The translations under genes were made by a program, and so were the position numbers. Below the pieces are notes generated by a model, which worked only from the letters and a program-made list of their open reading frames with translations, ran no database searches and was not told the DNA's origin. A DNA stretch of 64,000 nt from the NCBI GenBank assembly GCA_031772625.1, contig CM062818.1:1682616167-1682680166 (forward strand), written 5' to 3'. Positions 11,761 through 22,518 of the stretch are shown one piece after another; the stretch's first letter is position 1, and each line of letters starts with the position of its first letter. Origin of the DNA: Pinus tabuliformis (taxonomy: Eukaryota; Streptophyta; Pinopsida; Pinales; Pinaceae).

Positions 11761-13825
11761 TCAAACTTTTTTCAAGATCTCATCCAATATTCTATTGGCG
11801 TTTTGGGGTGTGCCTTCCTTGCATAGTGCGTCCATGATGGTGGCATATGTAATCATATCAGGCCCATAACCTCTGTCTTTCATCTGTTCGAATAATTTTA
11901 TTGCCTCCTTCAGGTTACCCACTCTGCAGAGTCCATTCATCAATGTGGCGTATGTGATAATATCAGGGCTCTGACCCTGGCCTTGCATCTCATAGAAGAT
12001 CTGGTGAGCTTCGTCTATCCTATTATGCTTGCAAAGCCCGTGTATTAATGTGCTATAACTAACTAGATCAGGCCTGCAACCTTTCTCTGGCATCTCTCGA
12101 AGAAGTTCCCCTGCCTTCTCCAGATTACCCACTCTGCAAAATCCATTTATAAGTGTACTGTATGTGATTTCATTAGGTGGATTGCCTATTTTCACCATAA
12201 CATCTAATAACCCGAGAGCTTCCTGAAGCTTGCCTTCTTTGCCAAGACCATCAATAACAGTGTTGTATGTGATAACATTTGGATTGCACCCTTTGTTTAG
12301 CATCTCATGAAGCACTCTGGTGACCTCCTGCCATTTCCTTTCCTTACATAAACCATTGATAAGTGCATTGTATGAGACAAGGTTAGGGCAAATGTTTCTG
12401 CTAGACATTTCATAGAAAAGCTTCTTTGCCTCATCCAACTTGCCTTTATTACATAAACCATGAATAAGAGAGCTGTATGTGACAATATTGGGGCATATGT
12501 TCCTCTCTGACATTTCAGAGAAGAGCTTCGTTGCCTTATCCAACTTGCCTTCCTTACATAAACCATCAATAAGCGCACTGTACGTGACCACATCAGGGGA
12601 TATGTTTTTGTCAGGCATTTCAGAGAAGAACTTCATCGCCTCGGCCAACTTGCCTTCCTTACATAAACCATCAATAAACACATTGCATGCGAGAGCATCA
12701 TGGGATATGTTTTTCTCAGTCATTTCAGAGTAGAGCATCCTCGCCTCAGCCAACTTGCCTTCCTTACATAAACCATCAATAAGCGCACTGTACGTGACCA
12801 CATTAGGGGATATGTTTTTGTCAGGCATTTCAGAGAAGAACTTCATCGCCTCGGCCAACTTGCCTTCCTTACATAAACCATCAATAAGCGCATTGCACGT
12901 GACCACATCAGGGGATATGTTTTTGGCAGACATTTCAGAGTAGAACTTCCTCGCCTCAGCCAACTTGCCTTCCTTACATAAACCATCAATAAGCACACTG
13001 TATGTTACAACATCAGGGCATATGTTTCTCTCAGACATTTCATAGAAGAGCTCCCACGCCTCATCCAACTTGCCTTCTTTACATAAACCGTTAATAAGTA
13101 TACTGTATGTAATAACATTGGGATTACAATACTGTATGCAATAGTTTCTTGACTTCTTGGAGCTTACTTTCTTTGCATAGCCGATCCATGAACGAGTTAA
13201 ATGTGGATGTGTCAGGCTTATGGCCCTTTTGCAGCATAACAGCTAACAACCCGAACGCTTCGTGGGATTTACCGGTCTTGCAGAGCCCGCATATTAGGGT
13301 ATTATAAGTAAAAATATCAGGAACTTGTCGTTTGATAATCATTTGGTTGAAAAGCTTGACAGATTCCTCGATTCTGAATTTCCTGCAAAGCCCTTTGATG
13401 ACGGTATTGAAGGTTACAACATCTGCAACATACCCATGTTCTCCCATTCCTTCAAACACTTTCAATGCATAATCCATTTTACCTGTTTCACAATGACAAT
13501 TGATGATAATGTTCAAAGTTATGAGATCTGGAATAATGTCGCCTTCAATCATAAGTTTGTAAACAGACAACACTGACTCATGTTGATTCAGTCGAAGTAG
13601 GCTACTTAACAAGACATTGCAGGTGCTTAGAGAGGGGATGGATGTAGATTTAGGCGAAAGCAGGTGCTTGAAGGTGTCCAGTGCCTCTTGAAGTCTGTTG
13701 GTGCGACAGAGTGTTTTAATGCGCGTGTCTGCAGGGACGCTCAAAGTGCGGAAGGAAAGTCGATGAATGGAGATGTTGTTGTTGCAGCGGGGGAGCATTG
13801 CGTTCCTCGTGGTAGTGGCCCCCAT
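11761..13825 (-). pseudogene. RF-like P-class PPR gene, split copy
   Basis: This is the inverted partner of the gene at 55209-57284. P-class pentatricopeptide proteins bind organelle RNA through tandem 35-residue helical repeats; the uniform run of ID/NGLCKEGKL repeats resembles the Restorer-of-Fertility-like subgroup, usually mitochondrial. The true start is the ATG at 13825 (MGATTTRN...); upstream codons are open but contain no ATG. The first frame ends at TAA 13124 inside repeat 5. The second, 11761 to about 13110, is open but has no ATG at its beginning and encodes most of repeat 6 through repeat 18. Against the intact copy, 20 nt are replaced by 9 nt (CATACAGTA) near 13128. Those 9 nt match sequence a few bases downstream in the gene, which suggests a templated repair. 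The net loss of 11 nt shifts the frame. Repeat number otherwise equals the intact copy. Truncated products from either part remain possible. Confidence 0.88.
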
Positions 13826-13926
13826 GTTGAGCGAGCAGAAATGTGTTCGTGTGACAGCAGCTACTTCTGTGAGTTGAGAGTGCAAAGCGAGAGTAAATTG
13901 AGAAATGAAATAATTTTATCTCCGTG

Positions 13927-13935
13927 AAACCCTAA
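13927..13935 (-). promoter_or_regulatory. Telo-box upstream of left PPR copy
   Basis: The plant telo-box AAACCCTAA lies about 100 bp upstream of the left PPR start. Telo-boxes are common in promoters of plant genes serving translation and organelle expression. The right copy has three such boxes in the matching place. Confidence 0.45.
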
Positions 13936-14339
13936 TTTATGTGAGTGGAAAGAAAATTGAAATTTTCTGTATCGAGGAATATGTTCCCATGGGAAAGGAG
14001 TCAGCACCGTTTCGCTTCAAAATGTTAGGTGAAACAAATGTGACAGGCACGAGATAATCAAAATGAATTGTTTTGGATTGTGTTATGGTTTTTAGTCTAT
14101 TATTTTTATAAGTCAGTTGGTTAGTTTAGAGGATGTATAGGTGTAAGTTTTATAAGTTAGGTTGATGTATAGTAATTCAGTTTAGAGATGATGTAGGTGT
14201 ATTGTAAGAAAGTTTGTCAATATTTTTACATGAGAGTTTAATATATTAAAATTTATATCAATATGTTTAATTTATAATATTGAATTTATATTAATATGTC
14301 CAATTTATAATATGTAAAAATTGATTAATAAACATTTAC

Positions 14340-14705
14340 ATGTTACATGTAAGAGATATTGTAGTTATAGTTTTTGAGTCTAGTTTTATAAGTCAGGTTT
14401 TCAGTTTAGAGGATGTATAGATGTAGTTTAGTATAGTAATTCAGTTTAGAAATGAAGTATAGTTGTAATGTGTTACATGTAAGAGATATTGTAGTTATAG
14501 TTTTCGAGTCTAGATGTAGTTTAGTATAGTAATTCAGTTTAGAAATGAAGTATAGTTGTAATGTGTTACATGTAAGAGATATTGTAGTTATAGTTTTTGA
14601 GTCTAGTTTTATAAGTCAGTTGTTCAGTTTAGAGGATGTATAGATGTAGTTTAGTATAGTAATTCAGTTTAGAAATGAAGTATAGTTGTAATGTAAGACT
14701 GCTAA
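14340..14705. repeat. Tandem repeats upstream of left PPR copy
   Basis: Three related units share TTACATGTAAGAGATATTGT, AGTTATAGTTTT and AATTCAGTTTAGAAATGAAG. The right arm has fewer and more diverged units (about 54430-54850), so copy number changed after the arms separated. Confidence 0.7.
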
Positions 14706-14726
14706 TGTCTACGAAGGCATACATAC

Positions 14727-14803
14727 GCTACCCCCCTCTGGTTTTGAACCGGTGACCTCTTAGGAGGAAACACATGCTCTTAACCATTAGGCCCACTCAA
14801 GCT
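14727..14803 (-). mobile_element. tRNA-derived SINE-like head, left arm
   Basis: Read on the minus strand, GGCCTAATGGTTAAGAGC resembles a tRNA D-arm and internal A box, followed 30-odd bases later by a B-box-like GGTTCAAAACC. The D-arm resembles plant tRNA-Arg(CCU). The acceptor stem does not pair, so I call a SINE head or tRNA relic, not a tRNA gene. The same unit is at 54331-54402 in the right arm. Confidence 0.5.
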
Positions 14804-14955
14804 GTAAACTAAAACATTTTGACTTAGCGAGATTACATAAAAATAGAAATTAAACTAAAAAATTAATAATTAATAATTAAACCAACCTAGATCTAACTTA
14901 ACTTTGAATCTATCTCTGGAGGTGCAAACCTTTCTTCACTCAGAGAAGACATTTG

Positions 14956-16088
14956 TGTAGAATTTTCTCTACAAATCAGCTAGCTCACTGATATCATGTA
15001 GAAATTTCACCTACAGATCAAACTGATATATGCAATGTACTAAAGCGTAATACTAGATCTACATCTACCATAAATTTTGTGGAAGCTAATCAACCATGAG
15101 CAACATCAAGCATGAACACATATAACTGATAAGAAGGAATCAATCACACATAACACAGAATATGTCACTAGGGAAAGCACCAACATAAAACCCCAACATT
15201 GTATTATCAATCAAGTGGAAATCCTCAACAACATACAAAAAGAATCAGCTCAAAAGCTATCCTGCTCTCTCTGTACTCTGATGATGTAGATCATAGACTC
15301 CCTAGGCCTCAATATATAAGCCACAAGTCCTTCAATCCCTTATTTCCTTGCGCAATTTTGATTGGGGTCCAATTACAAAACATATGTGAATTGGCCCTAG
15401 ATCATGCCTGTTGTCAACCTCAGGTCCAACTACGCAATCCTTGAGGACACTAGTTCCTCCTGCATGCAAGGAATATTCACTAGGAAGATCCAAGCAACTG
15501 ATAGTACATTGTCCCTCATCTGATTTTAACTGGGTCTCTGTCTGAACTGACATGCATCAGTTATCCATGAGAGAATACTCAGTTATCTGAAAAAGCAGTA
15601 GTCACATGCATGCAAGCATTAACTAACTGTATCTCATTAATTTAACAACTTGTTAAATTAATCTAACTGAACTTGACTAAGTCAACTGATCCTCTCAATA
15701 TAGAACTCATCCTTAATTCCTCAATCAGTGGAGCAAACCAATGACACATTCCCCATTCAGTGGAGAAATAATTGCATGTTCTCACAAAGACTTCAAGTTT
15801 GTTTTTCCTTAACTAATTAACTCATGGAGAATTAATTAATTAATATTCCAAACTGTTGGTAATACCAAATTCGAATTTACTTTCTATAGATAGACCAGGG
15901 ACTGCTATAAATAGGAAGGGACCCATAAATTCTATTTTTAGAAGATGTTATTTTTAGTAGTTTCATCTCTCACCCAAGGTGGCCAAAATGCTCATTGGCC
16001 AAACTGTTATTTTTAGAAGTTTTGTTTTTAGTAGTTCCATTTTTAGCACTTTCTAAATTTAGCATTTCTTGTTGCACACTTTTCAACA
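14956..16088 (-). repeat. LTR A of gag-only Copia element
   Basis: A 1133-bp LTR that, read on the plus strand, begins TGTAGAATTTTC and ends CTTTTCAACA. A polypurine tract (GAGAGGGAG on the minus strand) lies directly beside it at 16089-16099. It is inserted into the inverted-duplication arm next to a palindromic site. Confidence 0.85.
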
Positions 16089-16732
16089 CTCCCTCTCAAC
16101 AAGAAAGGTTTCCTCTCGAACCCGATCCTGTAACTCTGGAATGTTCTGCATGCAACACATCTACCAAGTGCAGTTGTTCCAGCAACACTTGGAACAAAAA
16201 AACTCCCAACTGACCACTCTGTTGGGCTAGAAACATACTTTGATGTTGAAGCTCTACCTGCTACTGACAAGTGCTCCCTCTCTGACCTCTGCGCTACTGC
16301 AACATCTCTATGCATCTCACATTGTTGCACCCTTCTCTGTGCTAACCTGCACTGTGCAACACACTTGTGCCTCTCGCATTGCTGCAGCCTGCATGCTCTG
16401 TGCTGTCCTAGGATTCCCTGCACTGTAGCTCTCTCTGCCGCTCCATCTGCATCTATCTCTACCCAATCAGTCAGTTCCTGCTACTCCACATCAGGGCTCC
16501 CATAGAAAGGTCTCATCCAAGAGGTTGGGTACCTCAAGGATCTTGCCCCTCCTCCTTGGGACGATCACTCTATATTGCCCCACCTCCTACCTGCAGGTAT
16601 GGCTGCATGTGATCCCTCTGCCCACCTAGCTCGAAGTTTCCCCCTACTGGAGGTCTCTGCATGAGTAGAGGTCTCTACTCAATCTCCTCTCAGTTTCCCT
16701 TGTTGTGGCTGCTCCACAACCAACTGAAGCTG

Positions 16733-17266
16733 CTACACCAATCGTGACTCCTCCATAATCGTCTGAGACTTCTTCTGGTGCTGCATGTTGAGAGGTAATA
16801 TACCCTTTGTCTCAACCACCAAGTCTCCATCAGTTGCCTTGCTGCTCAAGGCTTTGCATGAGTCTTGAACCTCAAGAGCATATAGGTTCCTGACCGGTGA
16901 ACTGATCTGCTTCACCTGTCTAGTGATGATGTGTCTAAGGAAAACCTTTCCCTTACTAAAGACTACATCATAGCCTCTGTCTTCCGGCATTGCAATTGAC
17001 ACCAAGTTTCTCTTCAGTCCTGGTACATACTTGACATCGGTCAAGGTAAGGCGAGCTCCATGCTCCCTCTAAAAAATAACCGTGCCTACACCTGAGACAC
17101 TATACTTCTCATCATTACCCATCGCCATGAGCATTTGGAGATCTTTCTCCTCCAAAGTACTAAACAAACTCTTGTCGCCGGTCATGTGGAAAGAAGCTCC
17201 ACTGTCAAGAAACCAACCACTTCCTACCATGGATGAAACCATCCATGCGAAGAGTGTGAAATCCAA
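16733..17266 (-). other. Copia protease region, body 1 (fossil)
   Basis: Translated pieces contain the aspartic protease active-site context GWFLDSGASFHMTGD, followed by the typical TDVKYVPGLKRNLVS segment of Copia polyproteins. The region is broken. Downstream, 16100-16733 holds no recognised pol domain. Confidence 0.8.
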
Positions 17267-17272
17267 CTCAAA

Positions 17273-18085
17273 CTATGAAGCAAGTGCCTCACCTTCAAAT
17301 CCTTCCCTGGATCCCTTCTTGGATTTCCTCTGTGGACAATTTGCAGCATAATGGCCTACCTCATGACAACAAAAGCATCGCAGTTTCAATTTGTCAACCT
17401 TCTTCCCGCCATTGGAAGAACCGGATTTGGAAAGAGAAACCTTCTCCTTCCCCTTCTTTGCCTTACTTGCTAAGACACAGTTTTCCTCATCCTCCATGGA
17501 TGAAGAACCGTCTCTAGTGCTCCATCCGATCTCCTCTTGCATCAAATCCGACCATAGTCGTTCCCAATCTGGCAGTTTCTCCCTTCCATTAACCGAGTCC
17601 TGGTAGCTATGCCAGATCTTAGGAAGGCCAAGGAGTGCTAGACTCACCATATCATCATTAGCTCTCACGACCCCTACACTTGCAAGCTCATCCCTGCATG
17701 TGATGAGCTTGGTCAGATACATAGAGATCATCTCATCCTTTTCACATTTGATCTTTCGAAGTTTGTCCTTCAATGCCAGCTTCCTCTGATCACTACTATT
17801 CTGATATAAATCTTTCAATGTTTTCCACATTGCAAATGGAGTCTCCTTCCCATGGAGGCTCGAGACAATATGATCTCGCACTCCCTCCAATAGAATTCTC
17901 CTAGCTCTAGGCACACACTTCTTCCATTCCGCCAGTTGAGTAGCATCAGTAGGCTTAAGGACTTCTTGATCAATGAAGTCCTTAAGGTCGTTATCTTCCA
18001 ATACTGCCTCCATGCGATCCTTCCAAGCTATATAGTTTGAGATGCCATCAAGGGCATACTCAAGCCTCAAACCATAGAACACCAT
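17273..18085 (-). other. Copia gag, body 1 (fossil)
   Basis: A 270-codon gag frame with the family's typical YIAWKDRMEAVLEDNDL N-terminal motif, a helical core (WKTLKDLYQNSS, KCEKDEMISMYLTKL) and a CCHC zinc knuckle, CFCCHEVGHYAANC. It lies just downstream of LTR B and its primer site. The protease follows. Confidence 0.88.
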
Positions 18086-18179
18086 CGATGAAATAGATGT
18101 GATAAGAACTTGAGATCTATATCCTGAATAATAAACTTCGAATTCCTTCTTGTATATTGTTCTTGCTTGATCAACTGTC

Positions 18180-18190
18180 CTCTGATACCA
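18180..18190 (-). promoter_or_regulatory. Primer binding site, tRNA-iMet type
   Basis: On the minus strand TGGTATCAGAG follows directly after the LTR B end, matching the 3' end of plant initiator tRNA-Met as used by most Copia elements. It fixes the LTR boundary and the element's orientation. Confidence 0.88.
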
Positions 18191-19322
18191 TGTAGAATTT
18201 TCTCTACAAATCAGCTAGCTCACTGATATCATATAGAAATTTCACCTGTAGATCAAACTGATATATGTAATGTACTAAAGCATAATACTAGATCTACATC
18301 TACCATAAACTTTGGGGAAGCTAATCAACCATGAGAAACATCAAGCATGGACAATATAATTGATAAGAAGGAATCAATCACACATAACACAGAATATATC
18401 ACTAGGGAAAGCACCAACATAAAACCCCAACACTGTATTATCAATCAAGTGGAAATCCTCAACAACATACAAAAAGAATCAACTCAAAATCTATCCTGCT
18501 CTCTCTGTACTATGATGATGTACATCATAGACTCCCTAGGCCTCAATATATAGGCCACAAGTCCTCCAATCCCCTATTTCCTTGCACAATTTTGATTGGG
18601 GTCCAATTACAAAACATATGTGAATTGGCCCCAGATCATACCCGTTGTCAACCTCAGGTCCAACTACGCAATCCTTGAGGACACTAGTTCCTCTTGCATG
18701 CAAGGAATATTCACTAGGAAGATCCAAGCATCTGATAGTACATTGTCCCTCATCTGATCTCAACTGGGTCTCTGTCTGAACTAACATGCATCAGTTATCC
18801 ATGAGAGAATACTCAGTTATTTGAAAAAGCAGTAGTCACATGCATGCGAGCATTAACTAACTGTATCTCATTAATTTAACAACTTGTTAAATTAATCTAA
18901 CTGAACTTGACTAAGTCAACTAATCCTCTCAATATAGTACTCATCCTTAATTCTTCAATTAGTGGAGAAAATCAATGACACATTCCCCAATCAGTGGAGA
19001 AATAATTGCATGTTCTCATAAAGACTTCAAGTTTGCTTTTCCTTAACTAATTAACTCATGGAGAATTAATTAATTAATATTCCAAACTGCTGGTAAGACC
19101 AAATTCAAATCTACTTCCTATAGATAGCCCAGGGACTGATATAAATAGGAAGGGACTTAGAAATGCTATTTTTAGAAGATGATATTTTTAGCAGTTTCAC
19201 CTCTCACCCAAGGTGGCAAAAATGTTGATCGGCCAAACTGCGATTTTTAGAAGTGTTATTTTTAGCAGTTCCATTTTTAGCACTTTCTAAATTTAGCATT
19301 TCTTGTTTCACACTTTTCAACA
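18191..19322 (-). repeat. LTR B, shared by two gag-only bodies
   Basis: A 1132-bp LTR with the same ends as LTR A. It serves as 5' LTR of body 1 (primer site at 18180-18190) and as 3' LTR of body 2 (polypurine tract from 19323). It differs from LTR A by about 5% by eye. Confidence 0.85.
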
Positions 19323-20149
19323 CTCCCTCTCAACAAGAAAGGCTTCCTCTCGAACCCGATCCTATAACTCTGGAATGTTCTGCATGCAACACATCTACCA
19401 AGTGCGGTTGCTCCAGCAACACTTGGAACAAAAACACTCCCAACTGACCACTCTGTTGGGCTAGAGACATACTTTGATGTTGAAGCTCTACCTGTTGCTG
19501 ACAAGTGCTCCCGCTTTGACCTCTACGCTACTGCAACATCTCCATGCATCTCACATCGTTGCACCCTTCTCTGTGCTACCCTGCACTGTGCAACACACTT
19601 GTGCCTCTCGCATTGTTGTAGCCTGCATGCTCTGTGTTGTCTTGGGATTCCCTTCACTGTAGCTCTGTCTGCCACTCCATCCGCATCTATCTCTAGCCAA
19701 TCAATCAGTTCCTGCTACTCCACATCGGGGCTCCCGTAGCAGGGTCTCATCCAAGAGGTTGGGTACCTCAAGGATACTGCCCCTCCTCCTTGGGATGATC
19801 ACTCTATATCACCCCACCTCCTACCTGGAAGTATGGCTGCATGTGATCCCTCTGCCCACTTGGCTCAAAGTTTCCCCCCCCTGGAGGTCTCTGCATGAGT
19901 CGATGTCTCTACTCGATCTCCTCTCAGTTTCCCTTGTTGTGGCTGCTCCACAACTGCCTGAAGCTACTGCACCAATCGTGGCTCCTCCATAATCGTCTGA
20001 AACTTCTTCTGGTGCTGCATGTTGAGAGGTAATATACCCTCCCTCTCAACCACCAAGTCTCCATTAGTTACCTTGCTGCTCAAGGCTTTGCATGAATTTT
20101 GAACCTCAAGAGGCTACAGGTTCTTGACCCTTGAACCGATCTGCTTCAC

Positions 20150-21120
20150 CTATCTAGTGATGATGTGTCTAAGGAAAACCTTTCCCTTACTAAAGACTAC
20201 ATCATAGCCTATGTCTTCTAGCATCACAATCGACACCAAGTTTCTCTTCAGTCCTGGTACATACTTGACATCGGTCAAGGTAAGGCGAGCTCCATGCTCC
20301 CTCTGAGAAATAACCGTGCCTACACCTGAGACACTATACTTATCATCATTACCCATCACCATGAGTATCTGGAGATCTTTCTCCTCCAAAGTATTGAACA
20401 AACTCTTGTTGCCGGCCATGTGGAAAGAAGCTCCACTATCAAGAAACCAACCACTTCCCACCATGGATGAAACCATGCATGAGAAGAGTGTGAAATCTAA
20501 CTCAAACTGTGAAGCAAGTGCCTCACTTTCAGATCCTTCCCGGATCCCTTCTCGGATTTCCTCTATGGACAATTTGCAGCATAATGGCCCACCTCATGAC
20601 AACGAAAGCATCACACTTTTGATTTGTCAACCTTCTTCCCACCATTGGAAGAACTAGATTCAGAAAGAGAAACCTTCTCCTTCCCCTTCTTTGCCTTACT
20701 CGCTAAGGCACAGTTCTCCTCATCCTCCATGGATGAAGAACCGTCTCTGGTGCTCCGTCTGATCTCCTCTTGCATCAAATCTGACCATAGTCGTTCCCAA
20801 TCTGGCAGTTTCTCCCTTCCATTAACCGAGTCTTGGTAGCTATGCCAGCTCTTAGGAAGGCCAAGGAGTGCTAGACTCACCATATCATCATCAGCTGTCA
20901 CGACCCCTACACTTGCAAGCTCATCCCTGCATGTGATGAGCTTGGTCAAATACATAGAGATCGTCTCATCCTTTTCACACTTGATCTTTCGAAGTTTGTC
21001 CTTCAGTGCCAGCTTCCTCTGATCACTGCTATTCTGATATAAATCTTTCAATGTTTTCCACATTGCAAATGGAGTCTCCTTCCCATGGAGGCTCGAGACA
21101 ATGTGATCTCACACTCCCTC
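20150..21120 (-). other. Copia gag-protease, body 2 (fossil, cut)
   Basis: A second copy of the gag and protease region, closely similar to body 1. The gag core and DSGASFHMAGN protease context are readable. The 5' part of gag, the primer site and the expected third LTR are absent because the element stops at 21122. It is broken. Confidence 0.82.
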
Positions 21121-21122
21121 CA

Positions 21123-22518
21123 AGATAGCAAAAAAATAGAATGAAGGGTAGTATAAGCAAAACATGTATGTTCGAAACCACAAGCATGACCAAGGTTACT
21201 ATGCACGTTGTAATGAACATAACCCCAACAACTGCAACCCCTGCACCACCAAATACCTAAAATTATCCTTGGAAACTCAAAAGAATCCATAAAAACTACC
21301 AAATTCTGTTGTCAGATATAAATTTGGATATTCTTACCATGTGCATTACCAATTTGTGTTCCATCCCAGAATCCTACGATAATTGCAATGTAGATAACCA
21401 TGAGAACATAGTTAACTTCAGGTGAATAGATTTGACCCTCGTAATTTTGGGAGGTATGCACAATCTTCACTCGAGGGAAGCAGCTAAGAGCCATGGACTA
21501 TTTTATGATTGAGAATGTTGTTGTAATCAATGCTTTACTGGCTACAATGGCTGCTAAAGTGGCAACAATGAACATTGACCAATACACAGGCTATGGTATT
21601 TCTTTGTAAAATGTAGAGCCTATGTCCCCTGGGTTTTTTATCAAATAAGCCGCTTGTCTCGTATATGTGTTAAGTAGAGATGGGTAAACCAACACACAGG
21701 ATGAAGCACACAGGTATGATGAAATACTAATAATTTTGTCCTTGACATATAGCTTGGACCTAGATTGATTTCCTGTTGAAAAGGCCCAAGTCTGCAAACA
21801 TGGCCTCGGCACCTGGATCCAGTCAAAACAAAGAACTGATGTTAGTGTTTCTATTTGTATAGCTTTAGCATAAATAATTGGGATGAAGTTATGAATTGTG
21901 TTTGAGAAAATCATTGGTATGGATTTATCAATTGAGTTAGAAAACAGTTCCAAGTATACTATATGATAAAATGAGACACATATCATCAATCAATACCTGT
22001 TATACATAAGACTACACCTCCAAGCATCACCCATCCTTATTAGTGATATTCATGAAAGTAATAGTATATATAATATGGGTTGAATGCCTTGAATGCTCCA
22101 GGATAATATTTCACAATATTATACTGTCCTATCATGATGTTGGTCACGAACCAGGCAATCATTATGGGTGAGAACATGAAGCTAACTTTACTTGTACCGA
22201 GTTTTTGAAAAAGGAACAGTAGTAACAGGATAAAAAATGACACGAGTACAACAACGCCTGCATGAGTTAACATACGAAAACATAAATTATGTCAGGAAGT
22301 GGGATGCCATAATTCACATTATACACACAGATGATATCATGTTTATGATAGGGAGCTGCATCCCTCCTTCAAATAAACTAACCCATACTGAAAAACTTGA
22401 TTACATCCCAATATACTCATGGAAGCCAAGCTAATAGTGTCTACTTCGCATTCTTGTATCATCTTACCTTGGCTCATGTTACTGTTCCTTGACTGAATTC
22501 CTTGCATAGCTGGCAACA
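21123..22518 (-). pseudogene. KUP/HAK/KT potassium transporter fragment
   Basis: Four exons of a plant KUP/HAK/KT potassium-uptake permease can be read in order with GT-AG boundaries: 22468-22518 (VLPAMQGIQSRNSNMSQ), 21997-22257 (membrane segment, then [15 protein letters not shown] and, after two stops, GWVMLGGVVLCITG), 21338-21812 (GAEAMFADLGLFN ... TRQAAYLIKNPGDIGSTFYK ... LSCFPRVKIVHTSQNYEGQIY) and 21123-21240 (GVAVVGVMFITTCIVTLVMLVV). These plasma-membrane transporters are normally about 750-800 residues with 10-14 membrane segments; this is only the middle third. In-frame stops occur at the end of the second exon and within the third, which also changes frame. The 3' part is cut where the Copia body begins at 21122. 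No upstream exons were found, so this is a dead gene. Confidence 0.88.

Larger units (their letters stand above)
6380..14955 (-). repeat. Left arm of large inverted duplication
   Basis: The sequence from about 6380 to 14955 reappears reverse-complemented at about 54156-63683. Shared landmarks in the same order are the hAT element with its 8-bp target duplication, the BED ORF, 103-bp and 119-bp tandem repeats, the PPR gene, the telo-box promoter and the SINE-like head. Homology begins next to GGAACAATGG on the left and ends exactly where a Copia LTR starts at 14956. By eye identity is near 99% just 3' of the PPR gene and lower towards the hAT end. The arm is about 1 kb shorter than its partner, mainly because of one segment missing near 9585. 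Confidence 0.93.
14956..21122 (-). mobile_element. Tandem gag-protease-only Copia elements
   Basis: On the minus strand the order is: internal region 2 (cut at 21122), LTR B, internal region 1, LTR A. Each internal region is only about 2 kb and encodes a Copia-type gag, one zinc knuckle and an aspartic protease. No integrase, reverse transcriptase or RNase H sequence lies between the protease end and the polypurine tract. It is therefore a non-autonomous family like the described TR-GAG elements. The two LTRs differ by roughly 5% by eye, older than the other LTR elements here. The array shares one LTR between two bodies, as expected from recombination between LTRs of neighbouring copies. Both bodies are broken fossils with several breaks. 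The left end interrupts the inverted-duplication arm; the right end abuts a potassium-transporter exon. Confidence 0.85.

Noticed and set aside
12300-13000. Regularly spaced repeats resembling a CRISPR-like array
   Set aside because: The 105-bp period is exactly 35 codons of the PPR gene, with no spacers.
13826-13885. Upstream extension of the left PPR N-terminus by 20 residues
   Set aside because: It would begin with TTG. Plants use ATG almost always, and the right copy starts at the equivalent ATG. The open upstream codons are leader sequence.
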